Below, piece after piece: positions 22,623 to 33,029 of a stretch of 64,000 nt of DNA. The position numbers and the translations under genes are program-made. The stretch lies in contig NC_083878.1 in NCBI RefSeq assembly GCF_032452875.1, forward strand, positions 54,070,878 through 54,134,877. The letters run 5' to 3'. This DNA comes from Bos javanicus (Eukaryota > Chordata > Mammalia > Artiodactyla > Bovidae). Below the pieces are notes generated by a model, which was not told where the DNA came from, made no database searches, and saw nothing but the letters and a program-made list of their open reading frames with translations. How positions within the stretch are numbered: the first letter of the stretch is position 1; every line of letters starts with the position of its first letter.

Positions 22623-24537
22623 TTGGCATTATTTGTTTATATATAATGAGTGACTTATTTTGTTGACAAATCCTTTGAACCTGAGATGAAAGTGAAAACT
22701 TTCTTTAAAACAGTGTCTCTAGTTCCAGTTCTGTATAATCTTCCAAGTGAAGTGTCTATAAATATCACTTAGAATCTTGGTATTCTAATTACAAATGCCT
22801 AGAGGGAAATTAGCTTTGACTCAGTTTCAACTCAGATATCCAGTCTTGGTCCAATTAACTGTGACCTGGCCAATCAATCCAAGGTCCAGGACCTGCAGAC
22901 AGAGCTGAATAACTCAAGTACTAAGGTTCACTAGGTTAAAAGGTCAAGTATTAAGGTTCACTATTTTAACAGTTTCACCACAGTTCTCTTATAGCTCTAT
23001 TGCTATGAATAAACTGATATTTTTCTTCTTAGATTGTTTACATGGATCAAAGAAAAGTTCTTAAATAACCAGTGTTTCTTAGGCAACAAGTAACAAGGAT
23101 TTGGACCAAAAACACACGTGAAGAGAGTATTGTCAGTAGACATTCCCAGCAGAAATTATTTTTTCCTTCCACTTCCTGCAAGGGTCAAGAGAAGCATGCT
23201 TTTTTAGAAAAGGGATATAATCTTTCATGTCCTAGGTTTTTTTTTTTTTTTTTCCTGGAGTCTTCTGTTGTGTTTCCACTTTGACAAACTCTCTAATGTA
23301 TCTCTTGTTCCTCATGCTTCATGAAGTTAAAAAGGCATAAACTCAATGTATACAGAGAAACTCACAGGCTGAGAGGTAATTGTCCTGCTGGGAATTACTA
23401 GTACCTCTGGGAATTACTAGTTTCACTAAGTTTGAGATCTCTGCAGTTTCCTTACTTGTCTAGTTATTTCTGCTTGGAAGTTTGCTCAGGGTCTTCAATC
23501 TGTCAGCCTAGTAGAAAACTATATTTTATGCCATGGATTTATCCCTAAACTTAAACCATTTAATGTAATTTTTAAAAGAGGATCTCAGGTTCCCATAGTA
23601 ACTTCATAGGAAGTACATGGCATTGTCATTTATTCTTATAGATACTATGAGCTTGGCATTACTTTGGAAATATCAGATAAAAAGATCATTTAGTCTTATA
23701 AAGTCATTCCAAAAGAAAATGGAAAGAGGTCAGTTTCCTAATACATGGTCTATTTTCTTGGTTCTCTCCAGGGAAAAGCATCATTATACTGTAGTGTTTA
23801 TTGTTTATGTGTGTATCATCAGAAAATTTAAAAAAGGAAATATTTAGATTTGATAAGCATGTTGTTTCTATATACTTTACTGTCATCAGGTTTGACACCC
23901 ACATTTGCTTTTGTGGCTCCTGCTTGTCTGTTTTAAGCATGCCAGTTTGCTTCTGAAAACATAACTAATGATAGCTGTATGTGCAATTTTCAGGTTTTAA
24001 ACTGACTAATATGCACATACTTCATCAGACCTCTTTGTAATATTTGGATTAAAGTCATGAAAATGAAAGAGAAAGCAATGGTGGGAGAAATTTGCAGGCT
24101 GTAAAATCAAAACTAACAAATGCTAATCAGCTGTATAAGTTAATTGGATTTTGAAAAGAACCAAAATGAGAATGTTGAAAGTAGATTAAGTTCAGACTTA
24201 ATCAGGCTAATATTAATTCCAATCAATTTACCTAATAATTTAGCCCCTCTCTTCTTTAAGCAATGGCATCTCTGCTTAAAAGATCTGGAAGATCTTCAGA
24301 ATGGCAGCATACGGTGCAGTCATTTGCAAGTTGCAGCTATAAATTAGAGCTGCTGCTCTGTGGTTTGGGCAAGAACAGTTTAACTATTTCTGGAATCTGA
24401 CAAAATGGTAAACAGAGCAAGGGCTGAACTTGAATGTACAGGATTGAAGTACATGGTCAACTCGCCACATAACTGAAAACTGAGAATGTTTAAATACGAT
24501 GTCTTTCCTACAGCTTTTGCCAAATATCCCAACCCAT
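22623..24537. other. Unassigned AT-rich stretch, about 1.9 kb
   Basis: No gene or clear interspersed repeat. Small local structure: an imperfect tandem pair of about 30 bp at 22914-22972 (TCAAGTACTAAGGTTCACTA, TCAAGTATTAAGGTTCACTA), an 18-bp tandem pair at 23388-23422 (CTGGGAATTACTAGT twice), and a T-run at about 23236-23254. Open frames (23072-23284, 23617-23847, 24144-24347) show no domain. Confidence 0.45.
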
Positions 24538-24546
24538 TATACTCAC

Positions 24547-24742
24547 AGCTTCCCTTATGGTTCAGCTGATAAAGAATCCACCTGCAATGCAGGAGACCTG
24601 AGTTTGATCCCTGGTTTGGGAAAATACCCTGGAGAAGGGAATGGCTACCCACTTCAGTATTCCAGCCTGGAGAAGTCCAGACTTCATGTATTATCCACGG
24701 GGTCACAAAGAGGTGGACACAACTGAGCGACTTTCACACTTA
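24547..24742 (+). mobile_element. Bov-tA SINE with target-site duplication
   Basis: Sense Bov-tA: AGCTTCCCTTATGGTTCAGC head, GGAGAAGGGAATGGCTACCC core, GACACAACTGAGCGACTTTC tail. Flanked by TATACTCACAG (24538-24548) and TATGCTCACAG (24741-24751), an 11-bp target-site duplication with one difference. Confidence 0.94.
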
Positions 24743-24751
24743 TGCTCACAG

Positions 24752-25288
24752 CAACCTCCAACAGTCATTTGGCTTGACAGGCCTGTCTCTCCATCCCACT
24801 CCATACACATCCACCCCTAGACACATTCACTCTTTATGTCTTCTTCTTCCACCTAACATCAGATCTTTCTCTCCTATGGTTCATAATCTTGGAATTTCAC
24901 CCTGTGAACTAAACTGGATGACTGAAAAGCTTCAAAGGGTTTTTTTCTTAAATAATGAGGCCGCTGTCCATCAAAACACTTGTATTATTGTATTTTTCAG
25001 TCAGAACATCAAACCAAAAAATATCATAAAGGGATTTTACAACTCAAAGAAGCCACTAGATTTACTCACCATATTCATCAAGTGAAATCTGTACATAAAG
25101 TCATAGAATTTCCCTTGAAACCGAAAGAGCCTCCTTAATAATGTACATTTCATTTTATACACAAAAATATGGTATATTACATAAAAATTATTCAAATGGT
25201 AGAATTTTGGTACTTGAGAGAACACTTCAATAAAATAGGAAACTCACTTATGTGTATAATTCAGCCCTCAGTAATATTTAGAGACCAC
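24752..25288. other. Unassigned stretch
   Basis: No gene or repeat recognised. A 103-codon open frame (24774-25085) has no identifiable motif and lies in AT-rich DNA, so I treat it as chance. Confidence 0.45.
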
Positions 25289-25362
25289 CATGTATCTGCA
25301 GGAGAGAATGTGAATAGGAGATAGAAACTGAGGCCCTAGAGTTGTAGTCTAAGAGAGTTATA
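25289..25362 (+). repeat. Left copy of a ~70-bp direct repeat around a SINE
   Basis: CATGTATCTGCAGGAGAGAA, then AGGAGATAGAAACTGAGGCC, recur at 25564-25634 as CATGTATCTGCAGGAGAGGA and TGGAGATAGAGGCTGAGGCC. Identity is about 85% by eye. The Bov-tA lies exactly between the two copies. Confidence 0.88.
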
Positions 25363-25563
25363 GGGCTTCCCTTGTGGCTCAGAGGGTATAGAATCTGCCT
25401 GCAATGTGGGGAACCTGGGTTCGATCCATGGGTCGGGAAGGTCCCTGAAGAAGGGACTGGCTACCCACTCCAGTATTCTGGCCTGGATAATTCCATGGAC
25501 TATGTAGTCCATGGGGTCACAAAGAGTTGGACATGACTGAGCAGCTTTCACTTTCACTTCACT
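25363..25563 (+). mobile_element. Bov-tA SINE
   Basis: Sense Bov-tA with a well-preserved tRNA-like head, including the pol III B-box match GGTTCGATCC (about 25419-25428), the CCACTCCAGTATTCTGGCC core and the TTTCACTTTCACTTC tail. One internal deletion near 25490-25505 removes part of the GACAGAGGAGCCTGG segment. Flanked by an unusually long direct repeat. Confidence 0.93.
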
Positions 25564-25634
25564 TCATGTATCTGCAGGAGAGGATGTGAGTTGGAGATAG
25601 AGGCTGAGGCCCTAAAGTTAAGTTTAAGAGGAAA
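25564..25634 (+). repeat. Right copy of a ~70-bp direct repeat around a SINE
   Basis: Second copy of 25289-25362, starting immediately after the Bov-tA tail. Far longer than the 7-16 bp duplications seen at other insertions in this window. Confidence 0.88.
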
Positions 25635-26146
25635 AAAAATAATTATTTTCCTAATCTCATAGTTGAGACCAAGTCCTCATGCACGATTCTGACAATGGAA
25701 TAAATTCAGGGTTAATACTCAGTTTCATATCAAATTAATTATTCCAGGTTTTCTTCCTGGCAAAGATTGTTTAGTCTATCTGTTTAATTTTGAAAGATTA
25801 AATTTACAGTGAATAATTTATATCTAACAAACAAAATTCAAATAGATCTTGAAATCCATTGAGATTTCTGGTGTCCCATAATTTGGAGGTTTTAGCTAAT
25901 GCAAACTAAAATTAGAAAAAGACCTGCAAAGTAATCTCATATATGCTGCATATGATTGCTTCCTATCATGCAATATTAAGCCCAAGACTTCCACTATTAA
26001 AATTCTATTTGATTAAAATTATAAGCTGGCTTACCTTTGGACAAGTGGTAAGTAAAGGAATTTTGTACTGAGAGAATTTTCTAGCTATGTAACATTTTAA
26101 ATAATCATTCTTCTTAACTGTAGCTTACTCCAGAGTTTTTCAATCA
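25635..26146. other. Unassigned AT-rich stretch
   Basis: No gene or repeat recognised. Confidence 0.45.
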
Positions 26147-26157
26147 ATAATCAATTC

Positions 26158-26236
26158 ATTTTTTATCTTTATGTTAATTTTTTATTTTTTTACTTTACAA
26201 TTTTGTATTGGTTTTGCCATACATCAACATGAATCA
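26158..26236 (-). mobile_element. Very short L1 3' tail with target-site duplication
   Basis: Antisense L1 tail of about 75 bp (TTTACAATTTTGTATTGGTT, GCCATACATCAACATGAATC) bounded by AATCAATTCAT on the left and AATCAATTTAT on the right. An extreme 5' truncation. Confidence 0.82.
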
Positions 26237-27150
26237 ATTTATTAAGCACTTAGTGTCAAGATGTGAAAGAAATAATCTACAAATAGTAACAGCAGATTAG
26301 AACAGTCAATAATTAGAACTAAATGGTTTACTTTACACGGTAAGCATTAAAAGGGATTAGAGAGGAAATATACAAAAGCTAGAAAAGACAGAAAATCTTT
26401 GCTCATGGAGTGAGATTGTAACTGGCCATAGTTTAACTTGTTTTAAGAGAAAGAAAGGACATTTCAGTTAAGGTAGCTGTTTCTCAGAAGAAGTGAATTG
26501 GGTGTGATTACAACCATACAGCTAGCCAAAATCTGAAGTTGCAAAGCTGGCATTATGCTGCAGAGGTCTCAAGTCTAATGTCTTATTTCCTGGTGGCCAA
26601 GAGCACATATTTAAATTTACATGTAAGTTATAGGTCTATCAATTTGTGGTTGTGTGAACTAAGTATTTATGTAATTTCCCTGTCCCACAGCTTTCCAGTA
26701 TGGAAATGGAAGAACATAATTATTTTCCACATGGGAGTCTAAAAAGAGATAAAGTGATTTAAAAATGAATCCACAAACAAAGCAAACAAAAAATATTTGC
26801 ATGATGCTAGGTATATGGTATGTGGATTTATTCCACTACTCTTGTTTAAAAAGTTTACTGATGATCCTAATTTTACATGGAGAAGATAAACTTCTATAGT
26901 GTATCTATTGTGACATTATAAATTCTACCATTAAAAATGTATAAATACCTCTTTATAATGTCACATCATATAACAGAAGGCATCATTCCCATCCTTATAT
27001 ATTTTATAAATTCATTTTTTGATCAAGCATGTTCAACCTCTACCATTTTTCATGGCTCCTTTTCATGTTAGTGAGTATAAACTGGTTGAACCATAAAATA
27101 CCTTTTCTGCTATCTTTGGGGACTTCCTTGGTAGCATTACCTGACAAGCA
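26237..27150. other. Mostly unassigned; one MIR remnant
   Basis: Bases about 26500-26580 (CATACAGCTAGCCAAAATC ... GGTCTCAAGTCTAATGTC) resemble antisense MIR (CACACAGCTAGTAAG ... CCAGGTCT-TCTGACTCC). The remainder shows no gene or repeat that I recognise. Confidence 0.45.
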
Positions 27151-27800
27151 TTCAGTTCAGTTCAGTTCAGTCACTCAGCCGTGTCCGACTCTTTGCAATC
27201 CCATGGACTGCAGCACACTGGGCCTCCCTGTCCATCACCGACTCCTGGAGTTTGCTCAAACTCATGTCCATTGAGTCGGTAATGCTATCCAACCATCTCA
27301 TCCTCTGTCAACCCCTTCTCCTCCCGCCTTCAATCTTTCCCAGCATCAGGGTCTTTTCAAATGAATCAGCTCTTTGCTTCAGGTGGTCAAATAATTGGAG
27401 TCTCAGCTTCAACATCAGCCCTTCAAATGAATATTCAGGACTGATTTTCTTTAGGATGGACTGGTTAGATCTCCTTGCAGTCCAAGGGACTCTCAAGAGT
27501 CTTCTCCAACACCACAGTTCAAAAGCATCAATTCTTCATCTCTCAGCTTTCTTTATAGTCCAACTCTTACATCCACACGTGACTACTGGAAAAACCATAG
27601 CCTTGACTAGATGGACCTTTGTTGGCAAAGTAATGTCTCTGCTTTTTAATATGCTGTCTAGGTTGGTCATAACTTTTCTTCCAAAAGTAACCGTCTTTTA
27701 ATTTCATAGCTGCAGTCACCATCTACAGTGATTTTGGAGCCCCCCCCCCAAATAGTCTGGCCACTGTTTCCACTATTTCCCCATTTACTTGCTATGAAAA
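27151..27800 (-). mobile_element. BovB LINE 3' end
   Basis: Antisense BovB from the GTTCAGTTCAGTTCAGTCAC terminus to a truncation near 27800, within the [12 protein letters not shown] segment. A run of nine C at 27741-27749 has disrupted the frame where other copies read FLGSKIT. The plus-strand frame 27252-27701 is the shadow of this copy. Confidence 0.93.
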
Positions 27801-27880
27801 GTGTAATCGCATCTATATTTTAGTTGTATATACTGTATTTGTGTATTTTTGTAAAAAAAAATATCCATGTCCCACAGTGA

Positions 27881-28091
27881 AGCTTCCCTTGTGGCTTGAA
27901 TGATAAAGAATCTGCCTACAATTCAGGAAACATGAGTTCAATCCCTGGGAAGGGAAGATCCCCTGGAGTAGGAAATGGCAACCCACTCCAGTGCTGTTGC
28001 CTGGAGAATTCCATGGACAGAGGAGCCTGGCAAGCTATAGTCCATGGGATTGCAAAGAGTAAGACATGAGTGACTTTCTTTTCACTTTCAT
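27881..28091 (+). mobile_element. Bov-tA SINE with target-site duplication
   Basis: Sense Bov-tA (AGCTTCCCTTGTGGCTTGAA head, GTAGGAAATGGCAACCCACTC core, TTTTCACTTTCATT tail). Flanked by TCCCACAGT (27870-27878) and TCCCACTGT (28092-28100). Confidence 0.93.
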
Positions 28092-28204
28092 TTCCCACTG
28101 TAGGTCTCATTTAATAATATGCTGTTCAATAAGCTCCTGAGTTTTTTTCCTACCTGGCACTCACAGTGTAATCCAAGTTTATTCAAAATTTCATCTGATT
28201 GATC

Positions 28205-29415
28205 AGATGATTAAAACCTGGAGTCATTCTTAACTATTCTCTTTTATTTAGATCCATATCTGATCCATCAAAAAGAAAATCTAACTGATTGTACCTTTAG
28301 TACTACTGCAGTAGCTACTCACTTTCCCTCCATCTCCTCTGCATTCATCCTGGTCCTGGCCATCATTGTCTCTCATCTGTTAATAGTACAGTAGCCTCAA
28401 AACACATTGCACTCTTCCTGTCCTTGACTTCAGAGGATCTATTCCAGGGAGTACAAAACAGATCTATTTAAATTCAAAGTTATAATAGCTAGAACATGGA
28501 AGTAACCTAGATGTCCATCAATAGGTGGATGGATAAAGAAGCTGGGTTAAATATATACAATGGAGTATTACCCAGCCATTAAAAAGAACACATATGAATT
28601 AGTTGAACTGAAGTGGAAGAACCTAGAGACTTTCATACAAAGTGAAGTCAGAAAGAGAAAAACAAATATTGAATGTTAATGTATATATATGAAATCTAGA
28701 AAAGTGGTACTGATGAACCTATTTGCAGGGCAGGAATAGAGATGAAGACATAGAGAAAGGACTTGTGAACACAGCAGGAAAAGAAGAGGGTGGGATGAAT
28801 TGAGAAAGTAGCATTGACGTATATATACTACCATGTGTAAAATAGACAGCGGGTAGGAATTTTCTATATAACACAGGGAGCCCAGCTTGGCACACTCTGG
28901 TGACTTAGAGGAGTGGAATGTGGGGGGCAGAAGGAAGGCTCAAGAGGGAGGGGATATATGTGTATAGTTATGTCTGATTTTCATCGCTGTAGGGCAGAAA
29001 CCAACACAATAATGTAAAAAAAATCCTTAAATTAAAATAAATACATGTATAAAAATGCAATGTACATAGATATTCTTTTATTCTCCACAAATGGCCCCTC
29101 TTTCCACTCAGTTAAAACAGAAGTACTTTAAGGCCTTTCTTGATCTTCTCCTGCATTATGACTTTGATTTCTATTGTAAATGAAAGTTGTATATCCTTTG
29201 TATGGCTTCCTCCATTCAAACCCTACAGGTTTCCTTACTGCTCTTTAAACATGGTAATCCTGTTCATACCTTATAGAAAGTTTTCAAATTTTCTTTTTTC
29301 TCTGATGGTTCTTTTTATAAATACTTGTTTGATATCTTCATCATCTTTAAGCAAAATTCTCAGTTTTTCAATGAGGCCTACTTTTAAAACCCCTTGCCAC
29401 TTTATTTAACTCTAC
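28205..29415 (+). mobile_element. L2 LINE 3' region split by an L1 insertion
   Basis: Left piece 28205-28440 keeps the L2 order: CATCAAAAAGAAAATCTAAC, GTAGCTACTCACTTTCCCTCC, CCTGGTCCTGGCCATCATTG, TCTCTCATCTG, AGTAGCCTC. Right piece 29090-29415 continues it: CCTTACTGCTCTTTAAACATG and CTCAGTTTTTCAATGAGGCC, then ACTTTTAAAACCC. Between them sits an L1 3' end (28465-29050). Old and diverged; the frame at 29140-29409 is not an intact protein. Confidence 0.62.
28465..29050 (+). mobile_element. L1 LINE 3' end
   Basis: Sense L1: AGCTAGAACATGGAAGTAACC, GTCCATCAATAGGTGGATGG, TGGAGTATTACCCAGCCATT (end of ORF2), then the 3' UTR (GGAATTTTCTATATAACACAG, GGTGGGATGAATTGAG) and the terminal AAACCAACACAATAATGTAA with AATAAA at 29036-29041. 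Strongly 5'-truncated; it interrupts L2. Confidence 0.9.
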
Positions 29416-29525
29416 AACATGTGTCCAAGTCACTTTATCCAATTCAACATTACTGATATGAAGCATGTTGTATTTTTACCTTTCTTTCTCAATACAAGTA
29501 TAATGTATATAATGTGAGATCACAT

Positions 29526-30513
29526 TACCTGCATCCTGAGAAATGTGTATGCAGGTCAAGAAACAACAGTTAGAACCAGACATATAACAATGGACTGGTT
29601 CAAAATTGGAGAAGGAGTATGTCAGGGCTGTATATTGTCAGCCTGCTTATTCAACCTATATGCAGAGAACATCATGCGAAATGTCAGACCAGGTGTAGCT
29701 CAAGCTGGAGTCAAGATTGCCAGAAGAAATATCAATAACCTCAGATATGTAGATGACACCACCCAAATGGCAGAAAGCTAAGAGGAACTAAAGAGCCTCT
29801 TGATGAAGGTGAAAGATGAGAGTGTAATAGCTGGTTTAAAACTAAACATTCAGAAAACTAAGATCATGGCATCCAGTCCCATCACTTCATGGCAAATAGA
29901 TGGGGAAAAAAGGGAAACAGTGATAGACCTTATTTTGGGGGGCTCCAAAATCACTGTTGACAATGACTATAGTCATGAAATTAAAAGGCTCTTGCTCCTT
30001 GGAAAGAAAGTTATGACAAACTTAGACAGCATATTAAAAAACAGAGACGTTACTTTGCCAACAAAAATCCATCTAGTCAAAGCTTGGTTTTTCCAGTAGT
30101 CATGTATGGATGTGAGAGTTGGTCTATAAAGAAGGCTATGTGCTGAAAAATTGATGCTTTCAAATGGTGGTGCCAGAGAAGACTCTTGAGAGTCTCTTAG
30201 ACAGCAAGGAGATAAAACCAGTCAATTCTAAAATAAATAAATCCTGAATTTTAATTGGAAGGACCAATGCTGAACCTGAAACTCCAGTACTTTGGCCACC
30301 TGATGCCAAGAGCTGACTCATAGGAAAAGACCATGATGCTGGCAAAGATTGAAAGCCAGAGGAGAAGGGGAGACAGAGGATGAGATATTTGGATGGTATC
30401 ACCAATTCAATGGACATGAGTTTGAGCAAACTCTGGGAGATAGTGAAGGACGTGTGTTGTAGTCCATAGGGTCGCATAGAGTTGGTTGGACATGACTGAG
30501 TGACTGAACAACA
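29526..30513 (+). mobile_element. BovB LINE, 5'-truncated, 1.0 kb
   Basis: Sense BovB. It starts in the reverse transcriptase at the [15 protein letters not shown] text. Frame 29545-29781 keeps motif B (GCILSACLFN) and motif C as YVDDTT instead of YADDTT. Frame 29800-30099 continues to the VHLVKA-like region after an in-frame stop. The 3' end degrades to GACTGAACAACAA at 30513 and runs straight into (TA)n. Confidence 0.93.
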
Positions 30514-30517
30514 ATAT

Positions 30518-30553
<36 letters not shown>

Positions 30554-30560
30554 AATTTAT
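30514..30560. repeat. (TA)n microsatellite at BovB 3' end
   Basis: About 12-13 uninterrupted TA units then TATGTATGTATAATT, directly after the BovB terminus. Probably grown from the element's tail. Confidence 0.9.
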
Positions 30561-30579
30561 AATTTTGTCTTTTTTCATA

Positions 30580-30665
30580 AATTAGGCAAACTATCTGTAA
30601 TAGTTCTTGGTGCTTAATAAGCACTCAAAAGTATTTTGTGAGTGAATGAAAGAATGAATTGCAAT
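30580..30665 (+). mobile_element. L2/MIR 3' tail remnant
   Basis: GGTGCTTAATAAGCACTCAAAAG, then GAGTGAATGAAAGAATGAAT, follow the sense L2 terminus (GTAGGCGCTCAATAAATATT ... TGAATGAATGAATGA). Confidence 0.55.
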
Positions 30666-30699
30666 TATGATTATGTGGTGATTGTTGCTGAGTGAAAGC

Positions 30700-30960
30700 A
30701 TAAAGTACTCTGGTAGTAGCTAACAGAAAAATCTCATGAAGTCTTTCAAAGTCAGGAAAGGCTTACTAAGAAAAATAGTATTTAATCAGAAGTCTGAAGG
30801 AAGAGTAAGGATTAGCTACGTGTAGAGACTGAACATACAAAACAATTAAAACAGAAAAAACACATTTGTTGGTCCTAGGGCAGGAAAAAGCATGACCTGA
30901 TGTTTGAGAAATTTCAGGAAAGGCATATGGCTATTGCTAATAAGGAGTAACTAGTGATGT
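30700..30960 (-). mobile_element. Probable L2 fragment
   Basis: TCAGGAAAGGCTTACTAAG, GAAGTCTGAAGGAAGAG and TTTCAGGAAAGGCATATGGC are in the order of antisense L2 (GGGAAGGCCTCACTGAG, GACCTGAAGGAGGTGAG, TTCCAGGCAGAGGGAAC). Low similarity. Confidence 0.42.
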
Positions 30961-31470
30961 CCCTGAAAATTTAGCTCATTACTTCCCCAAGTGTTCTTCT
31001 ATTTTGAACAGATGCATCTTTTATTTAGCATTATCAGAAACTGGAAATCAGCCAGTGACACTCTGGAGGCTTCCAGTTAGTTTTGTTACTGAACAAGGAG
31101 ATGAATATATAAGGGTCTGTGAACCTATGTTGTCCAAAGAGTGTGTGAAGCATGAAAAACAACTATGAGACAATTCAGTGATTCATGTAACATAAGAGAA
31201 TGACCTGGACAAAGGTAGAGTTTCTGGGGATGGAGAGAAAGGAGTAGATGGTATATATTCTGAAATAAAAACCATAGAGCTTAGAGATTGATTGGACTGT
31301 AACATTTGGTCTGGCTCTTGGATGTTGGATGTTAGAGATTCCACTTCTATAATGTTTTCCTCAGCTTTACTAAAGGATTAGTTTGTTGTTTTTTCCACCT
31401 AGAAAAGATATTTATCAAATTATGAGAGATTATATAACATAGACTTTAAGATTATAAGTTTTGTTAAAGG
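30961..31470. other. Unassigned stretch
   Basis: No gene or repeat recognised. Confidence 0.4.
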
Positions 31471-31474
31471 TAGG

Positions 31475-31895
31475 CCTTTATACTGAATTTGCCACTTACA
31501 CAAGACCTTCCTAAGGTTGGTGGTTTAGATGCTGAGTCGTGTCCGGCTTTTGTGAACCCATGGACTGTAGCCATCCAGGCTCCTCTGTTGATGGGATTTC
31601 TCAGGCAGGGACACTGGAGTGAGTTCCCATTTTCTTCTCAAGGGGATCTTGCTAACCCTGGGATCAAACTCAGGTCTCCTGAATTGCAGGTGCTCTCCTG
31701 CATTGCAGGCGAATTCTTTAGCAACTGAACCACCAGGGAAGCCCGTTTCTCCACTAAGTTTCTGTTTCATTATCAGTGAAATGAAGAAGATAATGCCCTC
31801 ATGGGATTAGTGTGACTATTAATTTAGATGATATATATTAATTGGATAACTTCATTTTAGCCACTTAGTAAATGCAGAAGATGTAGAAACTATTA
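31475..31895 (+). mobile_element. MIR SINE split by Bov-tA
   Basis: The left part, GAATTTGCCACTTACACAAGAC (31484-31505), and the right part, TTCTGTTTCATTATCAGTGAAATGAAGAAGATAATG plus CCACTTAGTAAATG (31757-31875), are collinear with MIR (CTGCCACTTACTAGCTG; CAGTTTCCTCATCTGTAAAATGGGG; CACATAGTAAGTG). An antisense Bov-tA lies between. Confidence 0.6.
31516..31744 (-). mobile_element. Bov-tA SINE with internal head duplication
   Basis: Antisense Bov-tA: GTCGTGTCCGGCTTTTGTG, GGACACTGGAGTGAGTTCCC, ending TGAACCACCAGGGAAGCCC. In the tRNA-like head, a short block is repeated (GAATTGCAGGTGCTCTCCTG then CATTGCAGGCGAATTCTTTA), making this copy about 20 bp longer than usual. Confidence 0.92.
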
Positions 31896-32530
31896 CTGTT
31901 ATTAAGAATTTACACAGTTTCCTCAACATTGTCATAAATTTCCAGGATACATGAAAGCCATCTTATTTTTTAAACCTAGCATGATATCAAAACACTGTCT
32001 TGAATTTAAGGGGATTAAATTTATGTAGAGTTGAAGTAAATGTAAGTGGATGAACTCTAGTGATCTGAAGTAGAATTATGCAGCAAGTTTTAACTTACTC
32101 AGCATTGCTGTCCATTCTTGCCTTAGTTTACTGCTGTTTTTGACTTCAGGGAGATTTCCATCAGTGACCAATAATTTTCTTTATGCTCTACATATGGACA
32201 ACATATGGACTCTCAAGTATATTTAATACAGATCTTTCTTCAGAACACTCATGCCAAGTTATTAACAGATAATAATGTTCATTTACAATTTATTTGGGAG
32301 ATAATTTAAATATATGTGCTTTGAATCGGATGCCTGCCTTATGTTGAGTATTTTGAGGAGTGTTGAGTATTTTGGGGAAAGAATTTCAAATGGTTGAGTT
32401 CCTTGCTTATAGGAAGACAAGATAAATTCTCCTATGCTTTTAAAATTTTAAATAACTTAAGTCCCAGCAATATTAAATAACCTGTCCATATCAGATAGGT
32501 GGTAAGGGACTAGATGATTTGTATGGTGTC
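31896..32530. other. Mostly unassigned; possible MIR scrap
   Basis: TTAAATAACCTGTCCATATC plus AGATAGGTGGTAAGGGACTAG (about 32472-32515) resembles antisense MIR (TAAGTAACTTGCCCAAGGTC ... AGTAAGTGGCAGAGC). A pair GAGTATTTTGAGGAGTGTTGAGTATTTTGGGGAAAG (32345-32380) is a small tandem duplication. Nothing else recognised. Confidence 0.4.
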
Positions 32531-32549
32531 TTTTGGCTTTTATTTACAG

Positions 32550-32709
32550 TACAGCATGGAGCTCTATACCTGATGCTGAGGCTGGAAAAATCCAAGAATG
32601 GACCCCTAAGTACTCTGAGGGAAATGTGTCAGTGGTACCCTTAGCCAATCTAATAATGAAAGTTTTTAAGGAGAGGGACTTGCCCATTGATGTGGATCTC
32701 TTTGAATAA
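32550..32709 (+). other. Possible orphan terminal exon (unidentified)
   Basis: A splice-acceptor-like site (CTTTTATTTACAG ending at 32549) precedes an open frame of 52 codons. The frame ends with TAA at 32707-32709 and has no ATG near its start. The peptide is unlike the F/L/S/C-rich chance frames of this AT-rich window. It is charged and mixed in composition, contains an EAGKIQEWTPKYSEG stretch and VPLANLIMKVFKERDLPIDV, and ends DLFE. I see no L1, BovB or SINE text in it. I do not recognise the protein. It could be the last exon of a gene whose other exons lie outside the window, a relic exon or processed-pseudogene fragment, or chance. No partner exons were found upstream. Confidence 0.3.
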
Positions 32710-33029
32710 AAAGCCTGTCATGGATTTCTCACAGGCACCAATACAGTCTAAAAAGCCTATTGGATTTTTTTTTTCTTTTTAATGTCTGATTATAAAACTT
32801 TGAAATATAATGCTACAGCATGAAAACTCTGACATAGCCTTAACTACTGTAAAACTAACAGGCAAAGCTATAATAATTTCAGCTTTATGATATAATCTGA
32901 AATTGAATTACTCTCATTTCATGGCAAAGTCAATATTCCTAATGGATTAGAAACATGAATGATAAAAGTATTGTTGAATTCATAAGTAGGGAATCATATA
33001 AAAAAATTACCCCAGTTAAAAATAATTGT
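32710..33029. other. Unassigned AT-rich stretch
   Basis: Nothing recognised. If the frame ending at 32709 is a true terminal exon, this would be its 3' UTR. I see no canonical AATAAA with a downstream GT-rich element that would clearly end a transcript. Confidence 0.35.

Noticed and set aside
24774..25085. 103-codon open frame
   Set aside because: No domain, no repeat origin, and AT-rich composition of chance type. Nothing flanking suggests an exon.
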